Positions 25,592 through 35,128 of a DNA stretch of 64,000 nucleotides are shown here, piece after piece. The position numbers and the translations under genes were made by a program. The notes beneath the pieces were generated by a model. The model did not search any database, had not been told where the DNA came from, and was given only the letters and a program-made list of their open reading frames with translations. The DNA is taken from assembly GCA_964598225.1 (NCBI GenBank), contig CAZRBG010000002.1:1-64000 (forward strand), written 5' to 3'. Source of the stretch: SG8-4 sp964598225. Lineage in GTDB: Bacteria; Planctomycetota; Phycisphaerae; Sedimentisphaerales; Anaerobacaceae. Each line of letters opens with the position of its first letter. Position 1 is the first letter of the stretch.

Positions 25592-27937
25592 ATGGAAACC
25601 TACTTAACTCAAATCACAGATTACCTGCTGACTCAAAGCTGGCAGATAGCCGTCCTGGTTGTGGTAATAGCCGCAGCTACTTTCGCTCTGAGGAACAAAA
25701 GCGCGCACGTCCGCTACCTCCTCTGGCTGATCGTCCTGGCGAAATGCCTTACACCGCCGCTGCTGGAGGTCCCGGTAGCTGTTCTGCCCGAAAGGATGCC
25801 GGCGCCTGCTTTCATGCCGACGCCGATGCCAATGATGACCGAAGCCCCGGAAACACCCAAGCAGTCAAAACCAGTTCCCGTAATAGAGCCTGTGGAATCA
25901 TCCTCGCCGAACTTGACTACTCGACAACGGATCGCGATAGGGTGGATGATCGGTGCCGCTGCGTTTGTCTGCATCGCCGCTGTCAAGGCGGGCCGCACTG
26001 TACGATGGCTGCACGGGGACCGCAGGCCGCTCCCTGCCGACGTGCAGGGCCGTGTCAACTCTCTGCTGTCATCGCTCAACCTGCGAAGGCTACCGAAGAT
26101 GTGGCTGCTTGAAGGGATCGGCCAGCCCTTCGTATGGGGAGCATTGCGTGGGGATATTTACCTGCCTGCAAGCTTTGTCCGCATAGCCGACGACGAACAT
26201 CGCAAGCATGTTCTCGGCCATGAAATCAGCCACGTGCTGCGTTTCGATGCGGCTGTAAATCTCGTTCAGACAATAGCCCAGGCGATACTGTGGTTCCATC
26301 CGTTCGTATGGTGGGCCAACAAAAAGATCCGCGCTGAGCGTGAGAAATGCTGCGACGAAATGGCAATCGCCCGCCTGAACACCCGCGCCAAAGACTACAG
26401 CAGAGCAATCGTAGAGACGTTAGTCACCGAGTACGAATCGACCCGGCCAGTTCCATCGTTGGCCGTAGCCGGGCCTGTAAAAACTATTGAAGAAAGGATA
26501 ACGACTGTCATGAAACCAGGAAAAAGCTTCCATCAACGCCCAAGCATAGTAGCCTTAACAATCGTACTTTTATTGGCCCTGATTAGCGTGCCACCCGCGT
26601 TTGTATTGACTGGCCGCGCGGAAGATAAACCGCGCGCACAGAAAGAGGATGCCGGAGACTATGTTGTTACAGAAGGTGAAGCAAGGATGCTAAAGGGTGC
26701 CAGGAAGAGCATCGCTGAAGGAGTTGATCTTGACGAAGGTGACAACTGGGGTTATACATTTCTTCACTGGGCATGTATGAACGGTTATAAAGAAGCGGCC
26801 AAGCTCCTCATTGCAAATGGCGCGGATGTGAACGCAAAGAGTGTTATCGCGGCTACACCTCTGCATCTTGCCGCTGGACGAGGCCACACACGCGTAGTGA
26901 AATTGCTTATCGGCGAGAACGCAGATATCAACGCCAACGACAACCAGAGCGCAACTCCTCTGTGGTATGCAGAAAACGGAGTCGTCTTCTCGTTTTCATC
27001 TCACGGCAAACTGAATAAGAACGCAACTAAAATATGGAATGCAGACAAACCAGGCTGTAGAGAAGCTGCCGAGATGCTTCGTGAACACGGCGCTAAAGAG
27101 CAAGCACCGATAGTGACACTTCACGAAGCCGCAAGAGACGGCTTAGTTGAACAGGCCAAATCTCTCATTGCAAAGGGCGCCGATGTGAACGCGATGGACG
27201 AACGATTGGCTGCTACACCGCTTCACCTTGCAGTATACTTCGCAAATACGGAAGTGATGAAACTCCTCATAGACAACGGCGCGGATGTGAACGCAAAAAA
27301 CAAATGGAATCGGACGCCTCTTCACATTGCAATTGATAAAAAGTACATGGACTACGTAAAGCTCCTTCGCAAGCACGGCGCGAAAACAGATATCTCTCCA
27401 AAACAAGCGAGTGAAATCACGGCTAAATCAGTACTCGATTCCCCGACTTCCAAGTATGCCATTGCTGAGAAGAACCTGCAAATACCAGAGCAGATGCAGT
27501 CTTGTGCGGAAAACCTTCGGAAACTTTATGCAGCGATTAAAAAATATGAGAAGGACAAAGGTCGGATACCTTATTATCTTTCAGATCTTATTCCCCTCTA
27601 TGTGAAGAAAGAGACCTTATTCTGCCCGAATAATCCCGAGGCAAAAGTGAAGTGGCCCCACGATCCAAAGCTTACCTGTGGTTATGTATATGAGTTCTCG
27701 CCGTTTCGTGGTCGAGCGAAATTTGGCGGGAGCCCACTTGATGGCATGACAAGTCGAGACCGGAAGACTGCACAAGTGGGGCTTTTTGGCGATGTAGTAC
27801 CAATTGTTCGTTGTAGACAGCATGACGGCCCCACGCTCAACCTTGCGGTTAATGGTCAGGTCTACTTAAGTCCAATCATGTGGGAACATGCATTCCGAGA
27901 CTACCAAGTAGGAAGTGAACTCCAAGGTGGGTCGTAG
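25592..27937 (+). CDS. M56 (BlaR1-like) metallopeptidase with ankyrin and pseudopilin-like C-terminal domains
   Basis: 781 residues from ATG 25592 (GTGGAGAG upstream). The N-terminal part has membrane helices and the zinc site HEISH (residues 210-214), with a downstream EKCCDEMA motif typical of M56. After another transmembrane helix (about 316-335) come two blocks of ankyrin repeats, about 385-460 and 510-600 (GADVNAKSVIAATPLHLAA, GADVNAKNKWNRTPLHIAI). The end (about 625-781) resembles the globular part of DUF1559/pseudopilin proteins (LFCPNNPEAKVKW, QHDGPTLNLAVNGQVYLS). In BlaR1 the outer domain is a penicillin sensor; here ankyrins occupy that place, so the signal is probably a protein or peptide. 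That is inference. Confidence 0.85.
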   Translation: METYLTQITDYLLTQSWQIAVLVVVIAAATFALRNKSAHVRYLLWLIVLAKCLTPPLLEVPVAVLPERMPAPAFMPTPMPMMTEAPETPKQSKPVPVIEPVESSSPNLTTRQRIAIGWMIGAAAFVCIAAVKAGRTVRWLHGDRRPLPADVQGRVNSLLSSLNLRRLPKMWLLEGIGQPFVWGALRGDIYLPASFVRIADDEHRKHVLGHEISHVLRFDAAVNLVQTIAQAILWFHPFVWWANKKIRAEREKCCDEMAIARLNTRAKDYSRAIVETLVTEYESTRPVPSLAVAGPVKTIEERITTVMKPGKSFHQRPSIVALTIVLLLALISVPPAFVLTGRAEDKPRAQKEDAGDYVVTEGEARMLKGARKSIAEGVDLDEGDNWGYTFLHWACMNGYKEAAKLLIANGADVNAKSVIAATPLHLAAGRGHTRVVKLLIGENADINANDNQSATPLWYAENGVVFSFSSHGKLNKNATKIWNADKPGCREAAEMLREHGAKEQAPIVTLHEAARDGLVEQAKSLIAKGADVNAMDERLAATPLHLAVYFANTEVMKLLIDNGADVNAKNKWNRTPLHIAIDKKYMDYVKLLRKHGAKTDISPKQASEITAKSVLDSPTSKYAIAEKNLQIPEQMQSCAENLRKLYAAIKKYEKDKGRIPYYLSDLIPLYVKKETLFCPNNPEAKVKWPHDPKLTCGYVYEFSPFRGRAKFGGSPLDGMTSRDRKTAQVGLFGDVVPIVRCRQHDGPTLNLAVNGQVYLSPIMWEHAFRDYQVGSELQGGS

Positions 27938-28149
27938 CTGTAAGTCAAAACTGTAGAAAAGTGCCTCTCGTTAATTACATCAACCTGACTGATCGAAGTT
28001 AGCAAGCTTGAAAAGTCTTTTCCGATTCTCAGAGGAAGACTGCGATGGAATTAGCGACCCGCTGAGACCAAGGAATGATAAGTCTGGCTAAGTGCGAATC
28101 GATGAGATCGCTCCTGACTTGGCATTTCGGCGGTTTCGAATCGAATTGG

Positions 28150-28872
28150 CTAATTGTCCCATGGGCCCATTGGGCTTTCGATTTCTTGCTCTTGCTGCTC
28201 TTCGAATTCCTGCAAGGTTTGCCGGGGTTCGGCGGTATCCACGCTTGCTTCCGGGAATTCCTCAGCAGGCGGTATGCTCGCTTGCATATCATTGAAAGCG
28301 GCGAGAATTAGGCTGCGGAGCTTTTCAGTGGCTGTCTGGAACTCTTCAAGAGCCTGAACTTCGTCGGCCACGACTTTCATATTCCGGTTGGCCTCAGAAA
28401 GACCTGCCTCATGCTCGTCAAGCTTGCGCTCGGCCTCTTCCAGCCTGCCGGCAAACTCGTTTATCTTTGCTTCATGCTCGAAGAGTTTATTCTCACTTTG
28501 CTCCGTCCTCTCTTCACATCCGCCCATGCGAGATTCAACAGAGGCCGTCTTCTCTGAAGCCTCGGCGAGACCTGTAGCGTTTCCGTTGGCTGTCTGTTCA
28601 ATTGCTTCCAACCTTGAGAAGAGTTCACTCAGCTTGTTTTCGTGCTCCGAGGACTTGGTCTCACTTTGCTCTGTCCGCTCTTCGCAACCGGTCATGCGAG
28701 ATTCATACAATGCTGTCCTTTCGGCAGCCTCGGTTATCTTCTTTATGTCCGCGGATTGGAGCACTCTTCTGCCTAAATCCGTCAACTGTTTACTGACTTT
28801 CGTCAGCCAAACAATCGCAACCGCGGCCGCTGCAAGGGCGGACAATGTCGATAGTACTGCCGTGCTAGACAT
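28150..28872 (-). CDS. Membrane-anchored coiled-coil protein with internal repeats
   Basis: 240 residues from the ATG at 28872 (AGAGGTG upstream); the open frame to 29184 has no good start signal. One N-terminal transmembrane helix (about 5-23) is followed by a long heptad coiled coil. A unit of about 51 residues occurs twice: ESRMTGCEERTEQSE...SRLEAIEQ and ESRMGGCEERTEQSE...GRLEEAER. The tail is acidic (EEQQEQEIESP). No enzyme motif. Family unknown; a structural or tethering role is plausible. Confidence 0.7.
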   Translation of the reverse strand: MSSTAVLSTLSALAAAAVAIVWLTKVSKQLTDLGRRVLQSADIKKITEAAERTALYESRMTGCEERTEQSETKSSEHENKLSELFSRLEAIEQTANGNATGLAEASEKTASVESRMGGCEERTEQSENKLFEHEAKINEFAGRLEEAERKLDEHEAGLSEANRNMKVVADEVQALEEFQTATEKLRSLILAAFNDMQASIPPAEEFPEASVDTAEPRQTLQEFEEQQEQEIESPMGPWDN

Positions 28873-29204
28873 AGCAACACCTCTTTTCTTGAATATGGTA
28901 ACCACTAAAATCATACGAAACACGCAGGCGAATTCAAAACCGAAGTTCGCTCGAAGGCCAAAGATTTGCTTGTTATAAGATAGTTGTTGCGCAAAAAAAC
29001 CAATCAGAGACAACTTCAGCAGCCGAATTCGTCCGTTAGCAGGGGCACGAAGAACAGAACCGGCTCTACCGGGTGAGCCGAAGCTCTCGCGGGCCCTTCT
29101 CATCGATCGGTTCAGATACGGGATTTGACAACGCTTCCGAGAGCGGATAGAATTCCTCCGGATATGGATATTGTGTGCAAACATCTACGAGAAAGGACCC
29201 GGAC
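28873..29204. other. Divergent intergenic region
   Basis: Separates the minus-strand coiled-coil gene from the plus-strand HEAT gene. A plus-strand promoter lies at 29125-29153. No further gene seen. Confidence 0.5.
29125..29153 (+). promoter_or_regulatory. Near-consensus sigma-70 promoter
   Basis: TTGACA (29125-29130) and TAGAAT (29148-29153) are 17 bp apart, 51 bp before ATG 29205. Confidence 0.65.
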
Positions 29205-29828
29205 ATGCCTACGAATCATCTCAACAAGGCGCCGCTTGCGGCCGGAGCTGCCGCAGTGACGGCGACTGCCCAACCCGCCCGACGACCGCGGAACAGGCGA
29301 GTTAACAGGCTAATTAGAAGCTTAAGGAGCAGTGACGCGGAAACCCGCACCGAGGCCTGGCAGCGCGCCGGCGATATCGGCGCGCCGGCGGTGCAGCGGC
29401 TGGCACTGGTGATGACCGACGAAGATCTCGAGGTCCGCCGCGCCGCCAAGCGCGCGATGTGGCAAATAGTGCGGCACACAGGCAGGCCCGGCGCAGCCAG
29501 AGCGAGAATGGCGGTGGTCGGCAGACTGTGCGGCTTGTTGGGCGCCGATCAGCCCGTATCGGTCCGGCGAGAAGTGATATGGATGCTCTCGGAGATCGGC
29601 GGCCGGCGTGCGATCCGGCCCCTTGCTGAGCTGCTTTCCGACGAGCACCTTCGAGAGGACGCGAGGATGGCGCTGGAGCGGGTTCCGATACCCAGAGCCG
29701 TCCAGGCATTGAAGGCCGGCTTCGAGGTAGCGCCGGAGGAATTCAAGCAGAATCTCGCCCAGTCGCTTCGCAAGCGCGGCGTGAAAGTCGAAGGTTATCC
29801 CTGTCAAAAACTCGTCCCGACGAAATAA
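29205..29828 (+). CDS. HEAT-repeat protein
   Basis: 207 residues from ATG 29205, chosen over upstream in-frame codons for its position after the promoter at 29125 and the AAAGGACC site. A disordered basic N-terminus (ARRPRNRRVNRLIRSL) is followed by HEAT/armadillo-like helices at about 45-175 (AGDIGAPAVQRLALVM, LSEIGGRRAIRPLAELL). No signal peptide. Likely a cytoplasmic scaffold; partner unknown. Confidence 0.72.
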   Translation: MPTNHLNKAPLAAGAAAVTATAQPARRPRNRRVNRLIRSLRSSDAETRTEAWQRAGDIGAPAVQRLALVMTDEDLEVRRAAKRAMWQIVRHTGRPGAARARMAVVGRLCGLLGADQPVSVRREVIWMLSEIGGRRAIRPLAELLSDEHLREDARMALERVPIPRAVQALKAGFEVAPEEFKQNLAQSLRKRGVKVEGYPCQKLVPTK

Positions 29829-29940
29829 TGTGGGGCTCGCCCGTGTCGCGGGCGGGACGCCCGCGCACAGAGGGCGCTCGCGCCCTCAACACGCTGGTGG
29901 ACCGATGACACCCAGGAAAAAGTCAGAAAGGTTATAAACA

Positions 29941-31287
29941 ATGGAAAAGTCAAAACAACTCAACAGGCGCCAATTCCTTACGGCCGCCGGCGCCGCAGCC
30001 GTCACCATGCCGTATCTTATACCGTCCAGCGTCTTCGGAGCGAGCGAACGGATCACAACCGCTCACATCGGCGTAGGCGGCAGAGGGCGGGGGCTGCTTC
30101 GCCAGGTTAAACGCTTCCGCGAGCAGGGACTGGTCAATATCGCGGCGGTCTGCGACATCGACAAGAACCGGCTGGACCGGGCCGTCAAGGAGGCGGGCGA
30201 AGGAACCGATGCCTACCACGACTATCGTCACATTCTCCTGCGCAAGGACATCGACGCGGTCGTAATCGGCACGCCCGACCACTGGCACGGCGTCAACGTC
30301 GTCCACGCCGCAGAGACCGGCAAGCACATCTACTGCGAAAAGCCCGCCTGCTGCACGATCGAGGAAGGCAAGGCGATGGTAGCCGCGGCAAAGAAGAACA
30401 AAGTTGCCGTTCAGATCGGCTCGCAGGGCCGGTCGCAGCCGGAAGCGTATCTGGCGCATCGCTACCTGGTCAACGGCAACATCGGCAAGATCCGCCGGGT
30501 TGATTGCTTCCATTACCCCAGCCCCGAGGATAAGAATCCCGTCCCGAACAGCGATCCGCCGCCGGAGCTGGATTGGGACATGTGGCTTGGTCCGCTGCGC
30601 TGGAGGCCTTACAACAAGAGATACTGTCACGGCACGTTCCGCTGGCTGCTGGAGTCAGGCGGCGGGCAGATTCGCGACCGCGGAGCGCACGTGATGAGCT
30701 GCGCGATGTGGTGGATGGGCGCCGACGGCACCGGACCGGTTACCGTCGAGGCAACAGGCACCCCGCCCAAGCAGGGCCTCTGGGACAGCGCTGTACTGAT
30801 GGACGTGACCTATACATTCAAAAATCCCGACTGGGTAATGACGTGGCGGCAGATGCCAAGGGACCAACTGCCCGAGGCTGAGAAGCGCACGCAGGAAGAA
30901 CTCGAAAAGGACGGAATCACCAAGATAAGGCGTCCCGGCTACGGTGCGATCTATCGCGGCGACAAGGGCGAGTTCATCCACTGGGGCGGCGACGGCGGCA
31001 CCTGGGCCGAGAGGAAGGCCCGCAACTGGGAGCCGTCGGCCGGCGCCAAGGACGTCTACAAAAGCCCGGGCCACTTCGAGGACTGGTTCAAAGGTATCAA
31101 GACGGGCGCCAAGACGATCATGAACATGGAGGCCGGCGCAGGCGTGGCCAACCTTTGCGTCCTGGGCAATCTGTCGTATATGCTCGGCAGAAAGCTCGAC
31201 TGGGACCAGGCGAACCAGACAATCGTCGGCGATCCACAGGCCCAGAGAATGATGTCCAGGCCGCAGCGGCACCCGTACCATCTGTAA
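29941..31287 (+). CDS. Tat-exported Gfo/Idh/MocA family oxidoreductase
   Basis: 448 residues with Tat motif LNRRQFLTAAG and a hydrophobic stretch ending PSSVFGA. Rossmann region IGVGGRGRGLL; intact IYCEKPAC loop. The WLLESGGGQIRDRGAHVMSC substrate signature and MMSRPQRHPYHL ending place it with the gene at 4887 rather than the tandem array. ATG 29941 is preceded by AGAAAGG. It stands alone here, 5 kb from the main island, convergent with the minus-strand glycosidase-like pair. Confidence 0.9.
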   Translation: MEKSKQLNRRQFLTAAGAAAVTMPYLIPSSVFGASERITTAHIGVGGRGRGLLRQVKRFREQGLVNIAAVCDIDKNRLDRAVKEAGEGTDAYHDYRHILLRKDIDAVVIGTPDHWHGVNVVHAAETGKHIYCEKPACCTIEEGKAMVAAAKKNKVAVQIGSQGRSQPEAYLAHRYLVNGNIGKIRRVDCFHYPSPEDKNPVPNSDPPPELDWDMWLGPLRWRPYNKRYCHGTFRWLLESGGGQIRDRGAHVMSCAMWWMGADGTGPVTVEATGTPPKQGLWDSAVLMDVTYTFKNPDWVMTWRQMPRDQLPEAEKRTQEELEKDGITKIRRPGYGAIYRGDKGEFIHWGGDGGTWAERKARNWEPSAGAKDVYKSPGHFEDWFKGIKTGAKTIMNMEAGAGVANLCVLGNLSYMLGRKLDWDQANQTIVGDPQAQRMMSRPQRHPYHL

Positions 31288-31774
31288 GAACCCGGGCCGG
31301 CTCTGCCGGGATGATTAGAAAACGGCCTGAGAATCGGCGCTTTCCGGGCCTCACTGGTGCCGAGTCCGCCCTTTTGCTGGAATTAAGGCGCCTGACAGAC
31401 TTGCTCCGTGGCGCTGTCAAGATTGTGGATAACCTGTTAATAATTGTTGATGTCCGCAGCAAGATGCGTTCCAGCGCCGCAAAAAAGGCGGTTGAAATCA
31501 GAGGCGATCATAAAAATGTTGCTTCTGTCTCCGCCACGAATCCGGGAGGGGTAGCCTGTAACCCATTGTAAAGACAGGCTTTATCAACGGCGCTTTAGTG
31601 GTGCTTAAATATTGACAGGCCGTAACCGTTTGATAACATTGAAGATGCGCAAAATTCCGAGCTCCGGCATCAAAAACGGGCGGGACAGCAGCTTTGGTGG
31701 ATAAACGGTAGAAAAACTCCTGCACAAACGACAAGACTACCTCCGACAAAGCACCCTGCCGGCGGCCTCAAAAA
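31288..31774. other. Convergent intergenic region
   Basis: 487 bp between convergent genes. No gene, clear terminator or repeat family member was recognised. Confidence 0.5.
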
Positions 31775-33379
31775 TCAGTATTTGACCGCAATAAGCGTCC
31801 TCGGAGTCATTTCGTCAAAGCTCAGATTCCGGCCGGCACGGGACAATTCGACACTTCCTTCGCCGGGCAGAATCAGGGCGATTTTCGCCTCGACGGACCT
31901 GGCCAACTCGAGAGAGACATCAACGGGGTCGTCGTTGAAGTTTTCCACAATTATGCAATTATGGCCTATCAGATAAAGAGCAACTTTGTTGGGTGCGTCG
32001 AAAGTCATACCGAACGGCGCGAGCATCTTGTTCCTTATCGGTCTCAACTGCTCGCGGGTCAATCCCAGCAGATTGCGAGGCTTGCCGGAGACATTCAGGA
32101 TCGTCGGGTTGCCGTCGCTGAGGTTCACGCCCTCCAGCCTGTCGGCAAGGCCGTCGGTAAGCAGCACCGGTTTTCCGGCGGCGAGCATCTGGCGGAGTTT
32201 GTTGCCGAACTGCGGATCATTCAGTGCGTGGACGGAGAAGAATGCGGCTTTCGCATCGGGGTCTATCGTCGCTGTCGGCACGAGCGGCAGGCCCAGCATT
32301 CCGACGAAATCGAATACATACTGTTCGTTGTGGGCGTCGCTGTTGGGTGGTTTCGGAGCGGCGATTCCTTTGATGGGCTCGCCGCGAACCAGCCTGGCGA
32401 GCTTGAAAAGGCCGGGAATTTCGGCTCGCAGCTTCTCGACGTTTGCCGGTCCGGTGTTTCTCTGAAGGGCGCCGTAGCAAAACAGCAGCATTTCCTTCGC
32501 GTCGGCAAGTATGGTCTGCCTCGCCTGCTCGACGTAGGTGTCTTCGGTCGTGCCGAACGGGTCGAACCATCCGCCGCCGGTCTTGTCGCCGCCTATCTCG
32601 CCGAGCCAGCGCATGATGTAATAGGCTTCATACTGCACCTTGCCGCCCCAGCGCGGGTCCTCAAAATTGCGCGTCTCGGTGCCGACCCAGATTTTGTCGA
32701 AGATAGAGGTCTGCCGGATCACCTCGTAGCCGCGATTGTGGAAGTTGTCGTACCATTGGGGATACTTGATGATGGCCTTAACGTCGGGATTGACGGCACG
32801 GGCCGGTTCAAGGATTCTGTCGCGGCTCACCTCGAGCATAAGCTCGCAGCGATAGTCCGCCCACGACTTGTCCCCCCGGGCTTCTCTGCACTCTTGACAT
32901 TCACAATCGGTGAACAGAAAGTCGTCGATCATAATCTCATCGAAGATCGACGCAGTGTACTCGAATATATCCTGAAGGTGCTTCTGAGTTCCCTCGTTCG
33001 TATAGCAGGAGATAAGGTTCCATCCCGTGGATTTCTTGCCGACGATGGTCGTGGTGACGCAGCCGGAAACGTCGAAACCTTTGTCCCTGAATCGCTCTTT
33101 GGCGCGCTCCAGTGTTTCTCGCTCGGCGGTGTAATTGCTTCGGAAGGTTTCGAGAAAGACGTGCGTCACGCCGGTCTTTTTGCACCAGTCGATTGCTTCG
33201 TTCGTGCCTTTCTCGTCGGACAGATAGTCGCGCACGTTCTGTGCCGTAAACAGCGTCGATATGCGAAGCACATCCTTATTCCGATTGGCAAGCTCCCAAA
33301 GGTTCTGGCAGCAGCACGGAAGAGCCATCAACAAAATCAGCCCAAGAGAAGCACACTTTAAACGCCGAGGTTTCATCAT
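31775..33379 (-). CDS. Exported TIM-barrel, glycoside hydrolase-like protein
   Basis: 534 residues with a signal peptide (RLKCASLGLILLMALP then CCC). The N-terminal 300 residues look like a glycosidase-type TIM barrel: VTHVFLETFRSNY, then an acidic FDEIMIDDFLFTD with CECQECR close by, then IIKYPQWYDNF. The C-terminal part (GKPVLLTDGLADRLEG) resembles the beta-rich or amidotransferase-like ends of such proteins. The start overlaps the stop of the upstream gene by ATGA (33376-33379) and has AAGGAGAT, so the two are translationally coupled. No CAZy family could be assigned by eye; the substrate is unknown. Confidence 0.65.
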   Translation of the reverse strand: MMKPRRLKCASLGLILLMALPCCCQNLWELANRNKDVLRISTLFTAQNVRDYLSDEKGTNEAIDWCKKTGVTHVFLETFRSNYTAERETLERAKERFRDKGFDVSGCVTTTIVGKKSTGWNLISCYTNEGTQKHLQDIFEYTASIFDEIMIDDFLFTDCECQECREARGDKSWADYRCELMLEVSRDRILEPARAVNPDVKAIIKYPQWYDNFHNRGYEVIRQTSIFDKIWVGTETRNFEDPRWGGKVQYEAYYIMRWLGEIGGDKTGGGWFDPFGTTEDTYVEQARQTILADAKEMLLFCYGALQRNTGPANVEKLRAEIPGLFKLARLVRGEPIKGIAAPKPPNSDAHNEQYVFDFVGMLGLPLVPTATIDPDAKAAFFSVHALNDPQFGNKLRQMLAAGKPVLLTDGLADRLEGVNLSDGNPTILNVSGKPRNLLGLTREQLRPIRNKMLAPFGMTFDAPNKVALYLIGHNCIIVENFNDDPVDVSLELARSVEAKIALILPGEGSVELSRAGRNLSFDEMTPRTLIAVKY

Positions 33380-34974
33380 TTATCTCCTTCATCTTTTGTA
33401 GTTGTCACTTTTGCCTTGCTCACGGCAAGCTCCATCTCGCCGCCGATCACGACGATGCGCAGGTCCGCCCCGTTGCACCGGTTCATGAAACAGCACTGTT
33501 CCAGCCCGAACTCAGCGGTTTTCCAGTCGCCTGTGTCCTCGATGGTGACATTTCCGCTTCTGCGAAACGCACCGTCAATCGGACCTTTTTCAGGATTGAC
33601 ATTATCGTATTCGACGTGGAAGGAAGTACATCCGGCGTCCCGATATGTCACAGAGACCTTAACCGTTTTATCGAACAGATCAAATGCAAAGGCATCATCA
33701 ATGTTGAAATAGAGGTAACGGCTATTACTCGAAAACGGATTGACATCGCACATAACAGCCTTTGTCCCGGCGACCTCGGCCACCCGCCAGACACCGTCCC
33801 CACCGCTCGGCCGAATCTCCAGGCCCTGCGCCCTTCCCGGCGACCACGCCACTGCGCTCGCATCGGGATACGGCGATGGAACCTTAATGACAGTTCCGGC
33901 TCTCCACATATCGGAGAACAGCTTGGTCAGAACGATGTAGGTTCGCCCGTACTCGCGAGAGTGCGCAATGTCGGTGCCCTCGTGCCATTCATTCCACGTC
34001 TCCACGTGCACCATCCATGGGCGGCTCTTTGGATTCAGAGCAAGGATCTTCCGCCATCGGTCAACGTAAGTCTTGCCGTCAAGGCGCTCGACGATCAAAG
34101 GTTTCCTGCCGGGAACCGCTGTATGGTCATACCCGGGGCCGAGAGCGGCGACCTGCCTGTAGATAAACGGGCCGTTAACGGCTCCGCCCCACGAGTAGGT
34201 AGCGTCGGCCGGGCCTTTCCAGTCGGCCGCTTTGACGATGAAAGGCTCGACACCGAACTGAGCATTGAATCTGCGTTTGACGTAATTGAACTGCTCCGGG
34301 CCCTGTTTTTTGGCGAATGCCGCCGCGTACATAAACACGATTGGCCTGCCGTCGATCCGGGCCCACTTGTCCGGCGGAATCAGGCTGAAAAAATCTCTAA
34401 CAGGCGTGTAGAACCATTCCTTTCCGAACTCCGTCGTCAAATCGACATGGTAGCGCTTTCCGTCCTGTATAAATCCGTTGTGCCTGAGGATCGACGTATC
34501 GTAGAACATGCCGACAGCAGGCGCATCAACACCCTGACTCTGAAGCTCATCATGAGCGCGCACCAAAGGCGGCAGGCCGGTAAAACTCCACGCGTCGTAC
34601 TCTCCCGGCACACCCCAGTAGACCGGCATCAGGAAATCTACCCCGGCGGCCACCATATCCTCCAACTGCGTCTTGTGCCAGGAAGTCCGCTTGTAGCTCA
34701 CGTCGTTCATATCCGCCGGATGCGTCGTCAAAGCGTCCGTGCCGTCGCGATCTATGATATGACTCTCGGACTCGATGTCGTACCAGTAGAAATACGTCGT
34801 TCCGACAATCGGTTGGCCGCGCTTGAACGACGGCGCGTCTCTGTGATCGCCCGCTCTCAGCGGGAAGAACTCGCCCGGCGGTTCTTCCGGAAGTACATTG
34901 TCACCCAAAACCGGCACGCAGCAGGTCGTCAAAAGCACCAACAAAAGATATTCTACTTTGCACACCCAGCCCAT
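33376..34974 (-). CDS. Exported DUF5010/GH99-like protein
   Basis: 532 residues from ATG 34974 (AAGAGGTTGAGT upstream); a TTG at 34980 is an alternative. Signal peptide at 1-24 (ending PVLGD). The body resembles DUF5010 or GH71/GH99-type TIM barrels: GTTYFYWYDIES, AAGVDFLMPVYWG, GRPIVFMYAAAF and an acidic VETWNEWHEGTDIAHS. The C-terminal 130 residues look like a carbohydrate-binding beta-sandwich (RYLYFNIDDAFAF, KVSVTYRDAG). It is coupled to the downstream glycosidase-like gene, so the pair may degrade one glycan. Confidence 0.68.
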   Translation of the reverse strand: MGWVCKVEYLLLVLLTTCCVPVLGDNVLPEEPPGEFFPLRAGDHRDAPSFKRGQPIVGTTYFYWYDIESESHIIDRDGTDALTTHPADMNDVSYKRTSWHKTQLEDMVAAGVDFLMPVYWGVPGEYDAWSFTGLPPLVRAHDELQSQGVDAPAVGMFYDTSILRHNGFIQDGKRYHVDLTTEFGKEWFYTPVRDFFSLIPPDKWARIDGRPIVFMYAAAFAKKQGPEQFNYVKRRFNAQFGVEPFIVKAADWKGPADATYSWGGAVNGPFIYRQVAALGPGYDHTAVPGRKPLIVERLDGKTYVDRWRKILALNPKSRPWMVHVETWNEWHEGTDIAHSREYGRTYIVLTKLFSDMWRAGTVIKVPSPYPDASAVAWSPGRAQGLEIRPSGGDGVWRVAEVAGTKAVMCDVNPFSSNSRYLYFNIDDAFAFDLFDKTVKVSVTYRDAGCTSFHVEYDNVNPEKGPIDGAFRRSGNVTIEDTGDWKTAEFGLEQCCFMNRCNGADLRIVVIGGEMELAVSKAKVTTTKDEGDK

Positions 34975-35008
34975 ACTCAACCTCTTAACAGTGGTTTTGA
35001 AATAGCAA

Positions 35009-35064
35009 CCAGCCCCAAGTGTGGAGCACTAAACGACAGTGATCGGCGCTTGAGGCTGCCACCC
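35009..35064. repeat. Family A repeat, inverted copy
   Basis: CCAGCCCCAAG to CTTGAGGCTGCCACCC around TAAACGACAGTGATCGG. It faces the next copy (35084-35128) across 19 bp, forming a large inverted pair. Confidence 0.75.
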
Positions 35065-35083
35065 TTCAAAATGGACGCAAGAA

Positions 35084-35128
35084 GGGTGGCAGCCTCATCC
35101 CGATTGTCGTTTATCGGGATGGGGCTGG
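35084..35128. repeat. Family A repeat overlapping the thiE end
   Basis: GGGTGGCAGCCTCATCCCGA and TCGGGATGGGGCTGG around TTGTCGTTTA. On the minus strand this repeat encodes the last 11 residues and stop of the thiE gene. Confidence 0.8.
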
